This document shows positions 14,482-22,339 of a stretch of DNA of 27,610 nucleotides, piece after piece. The notes under the pieces are model-generated. The model worked only from the letters and a program-made list of their open reading frames with translations. It did not search any database and was not told the DNA's origin. Position 1 is the stretch's first letter; the number at the start of each line of letters is the position of its first letter. The stretch is from Chloroflexota bacterium (GTDB lineage Bacteria; Chloroflexota; Anaerolineae; B4-G1; SLSP01). The stretch spans positions 1-27,610 of the forward strand of contig JAKJAB010000009.1 of NCBI GenBank assembly GCA_022707725.1. Reading direction: 5' to 3'. The position numbers and the translations under genes were made by a program.

Positions 14482-16866
14482 ATGCGAAGACAACTGATGG
14501 CGCTCATTTTGTTGATGGTGATGCTGCTGCACGCGGGGCCGGTGTTGGCCGATGGGATCATCATCATCGATCCGCCCATTGTGCCACCGCCACCCGATTG
14601 GTCACCGTGGCTGACGATCCGCTATCATCGCGTGACAGTGACCATCGAGGATCAGGTGGCAACGACGACGGTGGATCAGGTCTTCCGCAACGACGGTAAA
14701 ATAGCGGCGGAAGGCACTTACGTCTTCCCACTGCCGCCGGGCGCAGTCGTACAGAACTTCGTGATGTGGGTGGATGGGCAACCCATCGAGGGCGAAATCC
14801 TCCCGGCGGATAAGGCGCGTGAAATCTACGAGGGCTACGTGCGCCGGCAACGCGATCCCGCCCTGCTGGAATACGTCGGGCGCGATACCGTGCGCGCGCG
14901 CATCTTCCCCATTCCGGCAGGAGAAGAACGCCGCATCCAGTTGGAATACACGCAAATCCTCTCCATCGATGAGGGACTGCTGCACTATCGCTATCCCCTG
15001 AACACCGAACGCTTCTCCGCGTTACCGCTGGAGCAGGTGAGCATTTACGTGAGCCTGACGTCGCAGACGCCGCTGCGAACGGTCTATTCTCCCAGTCACC
15101 AGAACGAGGTGATCATCACCCGTGAGGGGGCGTACCAGGCCAGCATCAGCTACGAGGCCAACCACGTCCTGCCAGACCGGGATTTCGAGCTTTACGTCAG
15201 CGCGACGGCAGATGACATCGGCGCGAACCTGCTCACGTATCAAAGCGGAAGCGAGGACGGCTTCTTCTTATTGATGCTGACGCCAGCTCTGAAAACCGAA
15301 ACACGCCGCGTGCTGCCCAGGGACATCCTGCTCGTACTGGATACATCCGGTTCGATGGACGGCGAAAAGCTCAAGCAGGCGCAGGACGCGCTCGCCTATA
15401 TCCTCAAGCGGCTGAATCCCGAAGACCGGTTCAACGTGGTGGCGTTCAGCAGCGGGGCGCGCGTGTACGCGCCGACGTTGCAAGGGCCACAGGAGGCCGA
15501 GGCCGCTATCGCGTGGGTATACCGGTTGGAGGCGCTCGGCGGGACGAACATCTACCTGGGACTTTCCGAGGCGCTGGCGCAGACCGATGGGACGCGGCCC
15601 ACCGTCGTCGTTTTCCTCACCGATGGGATGGCGACCGAGGGCATCGTGGATGACGACACACTCCTGAGCACGCTCGCGCAAGAGGCCCCTGCCGCCGCGC
15701 GTCTCTTCCCCTTCGGCGTGGGCTACGACGTGAACACGCTGTTCCTCGACCAACTCGCCGCCGAGCACCGGGGCGTTCCGGCCTACGTCGCACCGCAGGA
15801 ACGCATCGACGAGAAGGTGTCGGCCTTTTACGGGCGCATCCAGAGTCCGGTGCTGACCAGCATCACGCTGGACTTCGGCGGGGTGCAGACCTACGACGTG
15901 TACCCCACCCCGCTGCCCGATTTGTACGCCGGAACGCAGCTCATCGTCGCCGGGCGCTACAGCGGATCGGGCGCGCGGACGATCACACTGACCGGTGAGG
16001 TCGAAGGCCGTCGCGAAACGTACACCTACGCCGGGAACTTCACCGCAACTGGCGGTAGAGACTTCATCCCCAGGCTGTGGGCTTCCCGCAAGATCGGCTA
16101 CCTGCTCACGCAAATCCGCCTCTACGGTGAAAAAGAAGAGTGGATCGGTGCCGTCGTCAACCTGAGCCTGCGTTATGGCATCATCACGCCCTACACCTCA
16201 TTCCTGGTGGAGGAACCAGACAACATATTGAGCAGCGAAGGTCGCCTGCGTGTCACCGAGGAAGCGGCAGAGTACTTCCAGGCCGCGCCGATGGCGCCTT
16301 CAGGCGAGAAAGCTGTGGAAGACGCCGTGATGCGCCAGGAGCTTGAGGCCGCCGCGGCCGCCCCCACCGCCGGCGCCATGCCCGCGCCCGACGGGGCACT
16401 CACCAGCGCGAGCAGCGTCCGCTACGTGGGCGACAAGACCTTCTTGTGCCGGGCCAACGTCTGCACGGATACAGATTACATCCCAGACACGATGACACCG
16501 CAGACCATCGTCTTTATGTCGGAGGCGTACTGGGCGTTGACCGCGCGGCAACCGGAATTGAGCGCCTACTTCGCCATCGCCGAGGAATCGTACTTCGTCG
16601 CGCCGGACGGGACGGCCTACCACTTCCGCCTGGGCACAGAGGCCGACGCCGTCGAACGCCCGGAGACGGCACCGGCAACAGACACACCGCAAGTGGAAAC
16701 CGGCACAACACCCACGGCTACCTCTCCGGCAACATCCGCCGCGCCGACGCCCTCATCCGGCGGCGGTCCCGGAATATGCGGCAGCGCAGCAATACTGTTG
16801 ACTCTGAGTATGGGTATAGTTCTCCAAAGAAAAAGGTTGACGCCTAGGGCGGCTCGGATATACTGA
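14482..16866 (+). CDS. Secreted VIT and VWA domain protein
   Basis: 794 residues. A signal peptide (1-23, MRRQLMALILLMVMLL then AGPVLADG) leads to a VIT domain (about 40-170; DQVFRNDGKIAAEGTYVFPL, and the DKAREIYEGYVRRQRDPALLE region). A VWA domain (about 280-450) follows with MIDAS motif DTSGSM (Asp 287, Ser 289, Ser 291), a conserved Thr in GGTNIYL and the later Asp in FLTDGMA. These bind a divalent metal and protein ligands. A beta-rich region comes next, then a Thr/Pro-rich linker. The C-terminus GGGPGICGSAAILLTLS plus QRKR is Gly-rich, with a Cys, a hydrophobic helix and a basic end, like a protein-sorting tail. ATG 14482 has AGGAGG 5 bases upstream; an upstream in-frame ATG at 14413 lies in the repeat and would bury the signal peptide. 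The likely role is surface adhesion or protein binding. Confidence 0.92.
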   Translation: MRRQLMALILLMVMLLHAGPVLADGIIIIDPPIVPPPPDWSPWLTIRYHRVTVTIEDQVATTTVDQVFRNDGKIAAEGTYVFPLPPGAVVQNFVMWVDGQPIEGEILPADKAREIYEGYVRRQRDPALLEYVGRDTVRARIFPIPAGEERRIQLEYTQILSIDEGLLHYRYPLNTERFSALPLEQVSIYVSLTSQTPLRTVYSPSHQNEVIITREGAYQASISYEANHVLPDRDFELYVSATADDIGANLLTYQSGSEDGFFLLMLTPALKTETRRVLPRDILLVLDTSGSMDGEKLKQAQDALAYILKRLNPEDRFNVVAFSSGARVYAPTLQGPQEAEAAIAWVYRLEALGGTNIYLGLSEALAQTDGTRPTVVVFLTDGMATEGIVDDDTLLSTLAQEAPAAARLFPFGVGYDVNTLFLDQLAAEHRGVPAYVAPQERIDEKVSAFYGRIQSPVLTSITLDFGGVQTYDVYPTPLPDLYAGTQLIVAGRYSGSGARTITLTGEVEGRRETYTYAGNFTATGGRDFIPRLWASRKIGYLLTQIRLYGEKEEWIGAVVNLSLRYGIITPYTSFLVEEPDNILSSEGRLRVTEEAAEYFQAAPMAPSGEKAVEDAVMRQELEAAAAAPTAGAMPAPDGALTSASSVRYVGDKTFLCRANVCTDTDYIPDTMTPQTIVFMSEAYWALTARQPELSAYFAIAEESYFVAPDGTAYHFRLGTEADAVERPETAPATDTPQVETGTTPTATSPATSAAPTPSSGGGPGICGSAAILLTLSMGIVLQRKRLTPRAARIY

Positions 16867-16880
16867 AGGTGGAGGTGGCG

Positions 16881-17027
16881 ATGATAAAAGTCGTTGCGCA
16901 AGAAGTGGAATTGAATCTAACTTTTGACCAAGTTCTCGCGCTGATGGGACAGTTACAACCTCAAGAAATGTATGGGATCAAGGTCGTGAGTGTTTCAGAT
17001 TTTCTAAAGCAGTTGGGAAGGAAATAA
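16881..17027 (+). CDS. Small protein (48 aa), function unknown
   Basis: This short reading frame begins with ATG 16881, has a strong GGAGG (16871-16875) with 5-base spacing, and lies 14 bases after the VWA stop. It ends 33 bases before a strong terminator, so its position is that of the last gene of the unit. The sequence includes VELNLTFDQVLALMGQLQPQ and ends SDFLKQLGRK; it is mostly alpha/beta with no signal or membrane segment. The pattern with an amphipathic helix resembles short antitoxin-type proteins seen next to toxins, but no toxin is adjacent, so this is only a guess. Base composition is more AT-rich than the neighbours. Confidence 0.6.
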   Translation: MIKVVAQEVELNLTFDQVLALMGQLQPQEMYGIKVVSVSDFLKQLGRK

Positions 17028-17059
17028 CACCTCGCATTCAGAAAGCAGACAGATCATAT

Positions 17060-17092
17060 AACGCCCTACAGATCAACTGTGGGGCGTTTTTT
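17060..17092 (+). terminator. Rho-independent terminator after the VWA/small-protein unit
   Basis: AACGCCCTACAG (17060-17071) pairs with CTGTGGGGCGTT (17077-17088) over 12 positions with one G-U pair. The loop is 5 bases, and a run of six T (17087-17092) follows. Confidence 0.93.
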
Positions 17093-17109
17093 GTGCAGTA
17101 GGTGTAACA

Positions 17110-17137
17110 TTGACAAGCACGCAAAGTTGGCTATCCT
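17110..17137 (+). promoter_or_regulatory. Promoter of the cupin-flavoprotein operon
   Basis: TTGACA (17110-17115), a 16-base spacer and TATCCT (17132-17137) lie just after the previous terminator. Predicted transcription starts near 17144, inside the 9-bp repeat. The spacing and -10 form match the promoter at 19092-19119. Confidence 0.6.
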
Positions 17138-17205
17138 CAACGGATATAACGGATTCAGCGGATTAACTTCCGTTCGATCCGTTGAATCCGTTGAGGGAGA
17201 TAGCC
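17129..17205. repeat. Inverted repeat of 9-bp units that supplies a ribosome binding site
   Basis: Left part: GGCTATC, then TCAACGGAT, ATAACGGAT, TCAGCGGAT. Right part (17177-17205): ATCCG, TTGAATCCG, TTGAGGGAG, ATAGCC. Outer arms GGCTATC and GATAGCC and the inner nonamers are complementary. The right arm ends two bases before the cupin ATG, and its AGGGAG (17194-17199) is the likely ribosome binding site. The -10 box lies in the left arm. Confidence 0.85.
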
Positions 17206-17206
17206 T

Positions 17207-17770
17207 ATGCAAGACTCAGAAACACCCTGGGAGCCGGAACCGGTCGATGCCGCAGCGTTTCATCGGGAGGCGTGGGCGAACATCAACCGCGCGCCTTACG
17301 ACCATGCCTTCGGCGTCACCTTCAAGCGCGCGGCGCATAGCAAGCGTGTGCGGTACAGTCCGGCCGAACCTGCGCCGGAGATGCCGGAGCCGTGGCAAGG
17401 CAGCGGCAAGGCGGTGGTGCGCTGGCTCTTCAGCGAACTCCCCGGCACGGCGGAACATCTGTTGGAGGACGCGACCTTCGCTTTTCTGCACGACCTCACC
17501 CTCCCACCGGGCGCAGCGACCGGGCAAAAGGCGCATCCCGGCCTGCTCCACATCTACTATGTGGTCGGCGGCGCGGGACGGCTCTACCACCGCCCCACCG
17601 ACGGTAGTCCGGTCATCACGCGCGTCCTGCGCCCCGGTGACGCGGCGCTCGTGCGCGGCGCCGAGGCCCACAACCTCGCCAACGACGCCGAAATCGGCGA
17701 TCTGCGCCTGATCGTCCTGGGCCTAAACAGCAGGTCGAGCGCCCCGCCCGCGCTACAGGAGCACGAATGA
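17207..17770 (+). CDS. Cupin-fold protein
   Basis: 187 residues, soluble. The C-terminal half (about 85-172) is a small beta-barrel of cupin type. It has a conserved Gly/Pro pattern in HPGLLHIYYVVGGAGRLY (cupin motif 1, lacking the usual HxH pair) and LRPGDAALVRGAEAHNLAN (motif 2, with one His). The N-terminal half, with FKRAAHSKRVRYSP, is unrecognised. Cupins bind metals, sugars or small acids and range from enzymes to sensors; the reduced metal ligands make a non-catalytic binding role possible. ATG 17207 is used with the AGGGAG in the repeat. The stop codon overlaps the start of the flavoprotein gene (ATGA), so the two are translated together. The substrate is unknown. Confidence 0.75.
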   Translation: MQDSETPWEPEPVDAAAFHREAWANINRAPYDHAFGVTFKRAAHSKRVRYSPAEPAPEMPEPWQGSGKAVVRWLFSELPGTAEHLLEDATFAFLHDLTLPPGAATGQKAHPGLLHIYYVVGGAGRLYHRPTDGSPVITRVLRPGDAALVRGAEAHNLANDAEIGDLRLIVLGLNSRSSAPPALQEHE

Positions 17771-19044
17771 CCCGCCGCGTCATCGTCATCGGAGCCGGGG
17801 CAGCAGGCTTGATCGCTGCCGGGCGCGCCGCCGAGATGGGCGCGGACGTGATCCTGCTGGAAAAGATGCGTGAGGCGGGGAAGAAGATCCTCGTCAGCGG
17901 GCAGGAACGCTGCAACATCACCAACACCGCGCCATTGGACAAATTCCTCAGCCATTACGGGCGCAATGGGCAATTCCTGCGCAACGCCTACCACCGCTTC
18001 TTCCGCGACGAACTGCTGGCGTTGCTGGGGCGGTATGGCGTGGAGACACAAGACGAACGCGGGGGGCGCGTCTTTCCGGCCTCCGGACAGGCAGCCGATG
18101 TGCGGGATGCACTGCTGCGCTATGCCTCCTCGCACCGCGTCGAGATTCGCTATCACGTCGAAGTGCGGCGGCTGCTCATCGAGGATGGCGCGATCATCGG
18201 CGTGGAATTGTCGAACGGCGCGCGCATCCCGGCGCACGCCGTCATCCTGGCGACGGGCGGCGCTTCGTGGCCGGCGACCGGCTCCACCGGCGACGGCTAT
18301 CGCATGGCGCAGGAAGCCGGGCATACGATTGTTCCGCTGCGCCCGGCGCTCGTCCCCTTGACCGTCGCCGAGCGCGCGCTGGCCAAGGCATTACAGGGTG
18401 TGAGCCTGCGCAACGTGGCCTGCACGTTTTATGCGCAAAAAGGTGACGGTCCGGGCAAACCCTTGCGTCTCCCCTACCCCATGCCGCCCACCGGCGAGAT
18501 GTTGTTCACGCACTTCGGCGTCTCCGGCCCGTTGATCCTCACAGCATCGCTGGCGGCGGTGGATGCGCTACGCGACGGCGCAAAGGTGACGCTCAGCATC
18601 GATCTCAAGCCGGGGATGACGGGACAAGACGTTCACGCCCGGCTGCAACGCGAATTCGAGGAGCACGCTCACCGCCAACTGGCGAACTTGCTCCGTGGAT
18701 GGGTTCCCGCGACACTGGCAGACGCGCTCGCCGGGCTGAGCGGTATCGCCGCCGACCGCCACGTCCACACGATCCGCGCCGAGGAACGCGCGCAACTCGT
18801 GGCGCTGCTCAAGGACTTCCGCTGGGAGATCACCGGTTCGCTGTCACTCGCGTCGGGGATGGTCACGGCGGGTGGGGTAGCCCTCAAGGAAGTGCATCCG
18901 GTGAGTTTCGAGTCGCGCCTCGTACACGGGCTGCACATCATCGGGGAAACGCTGGACATCGCCGCCGACACGGGCGGATTCAACCTGCAGGCGGCATTCA
19001 GCAGCGGCTATCTTGCCGGTGAACACGCCGGTACGGACGATTGA
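17767..19044 (+). CDS. NAD(P)/FAD-dependent oxidoreductase, HI0933/BaiN family
   Basis: 425 residues. An N-terminal Rossmann fold binds FAD: VIVIGAGAAGLIAAGRAAEMG with Glu in ILLEKM. Next come the family motif KKILVSGQERCNITN (about 38-53), the insertion domain, and ATGGASWPATGSTGDGY around 160-175. The C-terminal FAD motif is in VTAGGVALKEV and FESRLVHGLHIIGETLDI through DTGGFNLQAAFSSGYLAG. The family is widespread; BaiN-type members have been linked to bile-acid dehydroxylation but the native substrate of most members is not known, so no specific reaction is claimed. It overlaps the cupin gene by four bases; the cupin may carry or sense its substrate (inference). Confidence 0.92.
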   Translation: MTRRVIVIGAGAAGLIAAGRAAEMGADVILLEKMREAGKKILVSGQERCNITNTAPLDKFLSHYGRNGQFLRNAYHRFFRDELLALLGRYGVETQDERGGRVFPASGQAADVRDALLRYASSHRVEIRYHVEVRRLLIEDGAIIGVELSNGARIPAHAVILATGGASWPATGSTGDGYRMAQEAGHTIVPLRPALVPLTVAERALAKALQGVSLRNVACTFYAQKGDGPGKPLRLPYPMPPTGEMLFTHFGVSGPLILTASLAAVDALRDGAKVTLSIDLKPGMTGQDVHARLQREFEEHAHRQLANLLRGWVPATLADALAGLSGIAADRHVHTIRAEERAQLVALLKDFRWEITGSLSLASGMVTAGGVALKEVHPVSFESRLVHGLHIIGETLDIAADTGGFNLQAAFSSGYLAGEHAGTDD

Positions 19045-19091
19045 TATTTCTTGCTTTTAGCAACTAAATCGCAAATTTTTCTACAACACCC

Positions 19092-19119
19092 TTGACTTTT
19101 CCAGTGACACGGGTATCCT
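19092..19119 (+). promoter_or_regulatory. Promoter of the deoxynucleoside kinase operon
   Basis: TTGACT (19092-19097), 16 bases, then TATCCT (19114-19119). It would start transcription near 19126, about 70 bases before GTG 19199. The 19045-19091 stretch is AT-rich and holds only a weak hairpin. Confidence 0.6.
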
Positions 19120-19150
19120 GTGCAAAGGATTCCACTCTGGGTGGGCACTG

Positions 19151-19185
19151 GACTTTCTACTTCGGACTTTTGACTTTGGACTATT
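19151..19185. repeat. Degenerate 7-bp tandem repeat before the kinase operon
   Basis: The units are GACTTTC, TACTTCG, GACTTTT, GACTTTG and GACTATT, in exact 7-base phase (19151-19185). It lies in the transcribed leader, directly before the AGGAGG at 19189-19194. No inverted second arm is visible. Confidence 0.75.
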
Positions 19186-19198
19186 CTCAGGAGGCGAA

Positions 19199-20110
19199 GT
19201 GACCGAGCAACATCCTTACATCGCCATCGAGGGCGTCATCGGTGTGGGAAAAACGACGTTGGCGCGGCTGCTGCAATCCCGATTCAAAGGTAGCACGATC
19301 CTGGAAGCTTTCGACGAGAACCCCTTCCTCTCCGATTTCTACGGCGACCGCGCGCGCTACGCCTTCCAGACGCAACTGTTCTTCCTACTCAGTCGTTATC
19401 GCCAGCAACAGGCCGCCGCCGAATATTTACGCCACGGCGCGCTGCTCTCCGATTACTTCTTCGCCAAAGACCAGCTCTTCGCCCACCTCAACATCACCAG
19501 CGAGGACGAGTTGGCGATGTACGACCGCCTCTACGACACCCTTTCCGAACGGGTGACGACGCCCGATCTGGTCATCTATCTGCGTGCCGAGATGGACACG
19601 TTGATGGCGCGGATTGCGATGCGCGACCGCACCTACGAGCGGCAGATGGAACGCGCCTACATCGCGGCACTGCGGCAGGCCTACGAGGCGCTCTTCGTCA
19701 ACTACACCGCTACGCCGCTCCTGGTGATTGAGTCAGACGACATCGATTTCGTGCGCCAGACCGATGACCTGGACGACATCGAAAACCGGGTGCGCGCGGC
19801 GCTGGCCGGGGTGCGCCAGCCTACGCTGCCCGACATCGTCACGACCGCTCCGCCACGCCCTGCCTGGACGCTCATCTCCGCCCCCACCCCCGAACCGCGC
19901 AGCGAGGCCAACTGGCAGGCACTCGGCGACTTCCTGGCGCTGGCCGAGGCCGTGGGGCGCATCGGCGGCGCGCTTTCGCAGCAGCCGCCCATCGGGCCGG
20001 AAGGCGCGCCGGAAGCGATGCAGGCGGCGCTGCAAGATGCTGCACGCGCGCTCAACATTCTGTCGCTGCGCACGGGTGTCAACCTTGAGGGACAGGAGGA
20101 AACGCGATGA
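19199..20110 (+). CDS. Deoxynucleoside kinase with an extra C-terminal domain
   Basis: 303 residues; usual family length is about 210-230. It phosphorylates deoxynucleosides for dNTP salvage. P-loop GVIGVGKTT (residues 12-20), EAFDENPFLSDFYGD, SDYFFAKDQLFA in place of the DRS-type motif, and the Arg-rich lid RIAMRDRTYERQME are all present. From about residue 200 there is an additional region: a Pro/Thr linker then an Ala-rich helical segment (LALAEAVGRIGGAL ... AALQDAARALNIL), which I do not recognise. GTG 19199 has AGGAGG four bases upstream. The stop overlaps the start of a second kinase (ATGA). Such pairs occur as dAK/dGK heterodimers in lactobacilli, so a two-subunit enzyme is possible here. 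Confidence 0.85.
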   Translation: MTEQHPYIAIEGVIGVGKTTLARLLQSRFKGSTILEAFDENPFLSDFYGDRARYAFQTQLFFLLSRYRQQQAAAEYLRHGALLSDYFFAKDQLFAHLNITSEDELAMYDRLYDTLSERVTTPDLVIYLRAEMDTLMARIAMRDRTYERQMERAYIAALRQAYEALFVNYTATPLLVIESDDIDFVRQTDDLDDIENRVRAALAGVRQPTLPDIVTTAPPRPAWTLISAPTPEPRSEANWQALGDFLALAEAVGRIGGALSQQPPIGPEGAPEAMQAALQDAARALNILSLRTGVNLEGQEETR

Positions 20111-20745
20111 CCAAACACTTCATCGGGGTCGCTGGCAACATCGGCGTGGGCAAATCCACGTTGACGGCGCTCCTCAGCCAACATCTAGGCTGGGAACCGT
20201 TCATGGAAGGCGTGCAGGATAACCCCTACCTGGCGGATTTCTACACGGATATGTCGCGCTGGAGTTTCCACTCGCAGGTATTTTTTCTGGCGCGGCGACT
20301 GCGGCACCACCGGCAACTGCTCGACCGGCCCAACTCGGTCATCCAGGACCGCACCGTCTACGAGGATGCCGAAATCTTCGCCCGCAACCTATACGAACAG
20401 GGATCGATGGAGGCACGTGACTACGACACCTATTGCGAGTTGTATCAAGCCGTGATTTCCATCCTGCCCCCGCCGAATCTGGTGCTGTACTTGCGCGCCT
20501 CGACGCCGACGCTCATCAAACGCATCCAGCAACGCGGGCGCTCTTATGAACGCCAAATCACGGCGGATTATCTGGAGAGTCTGAATGTGCTGTACGAGGA
20601 CTGGTTCAATCACTTTGCGCTGTGTCCGGTGTTGACCATCCCGGCAGACCGGCTGGATTTTGTGGCCAACGGCGACCATCTCGATTTGATCATCACCCGT
20701 ATCCTGGAACGACTCCACGGGAAGGAGGTTGTGAACTTTGACTGA
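20107..20745 (+). CDS. Deoxynucleoside kinase (second subunit or paralogue)
   Basis: 212 residues, normal length. P-loop GNIGVGKSTL (residues 10-19), EGVQDNPYLADFYTDM, the catalytic-site motif IQDRTVYEDAEIFARNLY (Asp-Arg preserved, Thr in place of Ser), YLRASTPTLIKRIQQRGRSYE with lid Arg residues. It is closest to deoxyadenosine/deoxyguanosine kinases by these motifs; base specificity cannot be read safely. It starts inside the stop codon of the first kinase and overlaps the histidine kinase start by 8 bases. Unlike its partner it keeps the canonical DRT motif, which hints that this subunit may be the more typical catalyst. Confidence 0.9.
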   Translation: MTKHFIGVAGNIGVGKSTLTALLSQHLGWEPFMEGVQDNPYLADFYTDMSRWSFHSQVFFLARRLRHHRQLLDRPNSVIQDRTVYEDAEIFARNLYEQGSMEARDYDTYCELYQAVISILPPPNLVLYLRASTPTLIKRIQQRGRSYERQITADYLESLNVLYEDWFNHFALCPVLTIPADRLDFVANGDHLDLIITRILERLHGKEVVNFD

Positions 20746-22339
20746 GAATAAAGCCAGTACCTTTCTTTACGAGGCTGCACTCACGATCAGCGCCAAACTG
20801 GATACCAACGAAGTCCTGCAACAGTTGATGAGCCTTACCCACCAACACTTCAAGCCCGATGCCGCCTCCGTCGCCCTCGTCAATCCTGACGGCTCGCTGG
20901 TCTTCCGCGCAGCCTCCGGCGAAAGCGCACAGCAGATCCTGGGCATGAAAATGCCCAGAGGTGCGGGCATTGTGGGTTGGGTCGCAGAAAACGGACAGCA
21001 GTTGTGGGTTCCCAACGTTTATCGGGACAAGCGCTTTTATCCAGATGCAGACGAACACACCGGGTTCAAAACCAGCTCCATTCTCGCCGTGCCCGTGCGC
21101 ATGGGCGATCAGACGTTGGCTGTTGTCGAAATGATCAACCCTGGTCCGGGCACCAACTTGCAGGAGGCACAGGATACAATCACGGCACTGGCGTCGTTGG
21201 CCGCGCCCGCCATCCAAAACGCGCGTCTCTTCGAACAGGTGAAACGCGCCGAAGCTCGTTACCAAAGTCTATTCGAGCAAAACCTGGATCCGATTATCAT
21301 CCTTGATCGCCGGGGGAATTTTTTGGAACTAAACCGTGCGGCGCAGAAACTTCTGCCACTGACCAAACCAGAAGACGATGCTGCATTCGTTCCCCAGACC
21401 GATCTCGACAAACTGGCACTCAGCCCGGCACAGTATGAAGACCTCAAGGCACAGGTGAACGTCGAGGGAGTCAGCACCTGGGAAATTACAACCCACACTG
21501 CCGACGTCGAAGAGCACACCTTGCAAGTTTACTTCTCCTCCCTGCCGCACTACCTGCCCAGCGGCGCATACCAATGGTTGGCCCACGACGTCACCGACCG
21601 GGTGGCGCTAGATGAGATGCGCGAACAGCTCTCGCACATGATCGTCCACGACCTGCGCGTGCCGCTCGGAAACATCACCAACACGTTAGAATTGGTGCTG
21701 ACGGCCTGGCGCGAAAAAGACGTTTCCGTGCCCTTCGAGCAAGTTCTGGAGATCGGATTGCGCAGCGCGCACCGTATGGAGCGCCTCATCAGCAACATCC
21801 TGGACGCGCGAAGACTAACCACCCACAAAACGCTGACCGTCTCGACGATTCGCGTCCCTGATATGGTCGCCGACGCGATCGAGGTCATCCAATCTTCTGT
21901 TCGGCGGCGCAGACACACCCTGATTCGCCGCATTCAGGACAATCTACCGCCGATGCAGGGCGATCTGGACCTGTTACGCCGGGTGTTGCTCAATCTGCTG
22001 GACAATGCTGCCAAATATACGCCGGACGGGGGAGCGATCACCCTCTCTGTGCAAGTCGACGAGCACAGCTTCCACTTCGCCGTCAGTGACAACGGTCCCG
22101 GCATCACACCGGAGAATCAAGTCCACCTCTTCGAAATGTTCTACCGCGCGCGCACCCAGCAGCAAGGCGGCGCCGGCATTGGCTTAGCCTTCTGCAAGCT
22201 GGCGGTCGAAGCGCACGGTGGAAAAATCGACATGCGCAGCGAACCCGGCAAAGGCTCGACCTTCGCCTTCAGCATTCCGCGCCAATTGCCGGAAAGCGCC
22301 ATCTATCACGAGGCGAGTGTAGTGGAGTATAGCCCGTGA
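20738..22339 (+). CDS. Soluble GAF-PAS sensor histidine kinase
   Basis: 533 residues without membrane segments. GAF domain about 20-165 (GAGIVGWVAENGQQLWVPNV, SSILAVPVRM); PAS domain about 170-290 (ARYQSLFEQNLDPIIILDRR); HisKA with phospho-acceptor His 304 in MIVHDLRVPLGNI; HATPase with LLNLLDNAAKYTP (N box), VSDNGPGI (G1) and GGAGIGLAFCK (G2). It should sense a cytosolic signal and phosphorylate a response regulator. None is adjacent; the OmpR-type regulator at 6081 is the only candidate in this window and the pairing is unproven. TTG 20738 was chosen: AGGAGG (20723-20728) lies 9 bases upstream and the frame has no better start. It overlaps the kinase stop by 8 bases and the next gene by 4. 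Confidence 0.93.
   Translation: MTENKASTFLYEAALTISAKLDTNEVLQQLMSLTHQHFKPDAASVALVNPDGSLVFRAASGESAQQILGMKMPRGAGIVGWVAENGQQLWVPNVYRDKRFYPDADEHTGFKTSSILAVPVRMGDQTLAVVEMINPGPGTNLQEAQDTITALASLAAPAIQNARLFEQVKRAEARYQSLFEQNLDPIIILDRRGNFLELNRAAQKLLPLTKPEDDAAFVPQTDLDKLALSPAQYEDLKAQVNVEGVSTWEITTHTADVEEHTLQVYFSSLPHYLPSGAYQWLAHDVTDRVALDEMREQLSHMIVHDLRVPLGNITNTLELVLTAWREKDVSVPFEQVLEIGLRSAHRMERLISNILDARRLTTHKTLTVSTIRVPDMVADAIEVIQSSVRRRRHTLIRRIQDNLPPMQGDLDLLRRVLLNLLDNAAKYTPDGGAITLSVQVDEHSFHFAVSDNGPGITPENQVHLFEMFYRARTQQQGGAGIGLAFCKLAVEAHGGKIDMRSEPGKGSTFAFSIPRQLPESAIYHEASVVEYSP

Noticed and set aside
15268..16113. Minus-strand frame opposite the VIT/VWA gene
   Set aside because: It is a shadow of the VWA coding sequence, whose DTSGSM motif and signal peptide are convincing.
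19046..19085. Terminator after the flavoprotein gene
   Set aside because: TTGCT-TTT-AGCAA gives only a 5-base stem and the T-run is about 15 bases away, so it is too weak to report as a feature.
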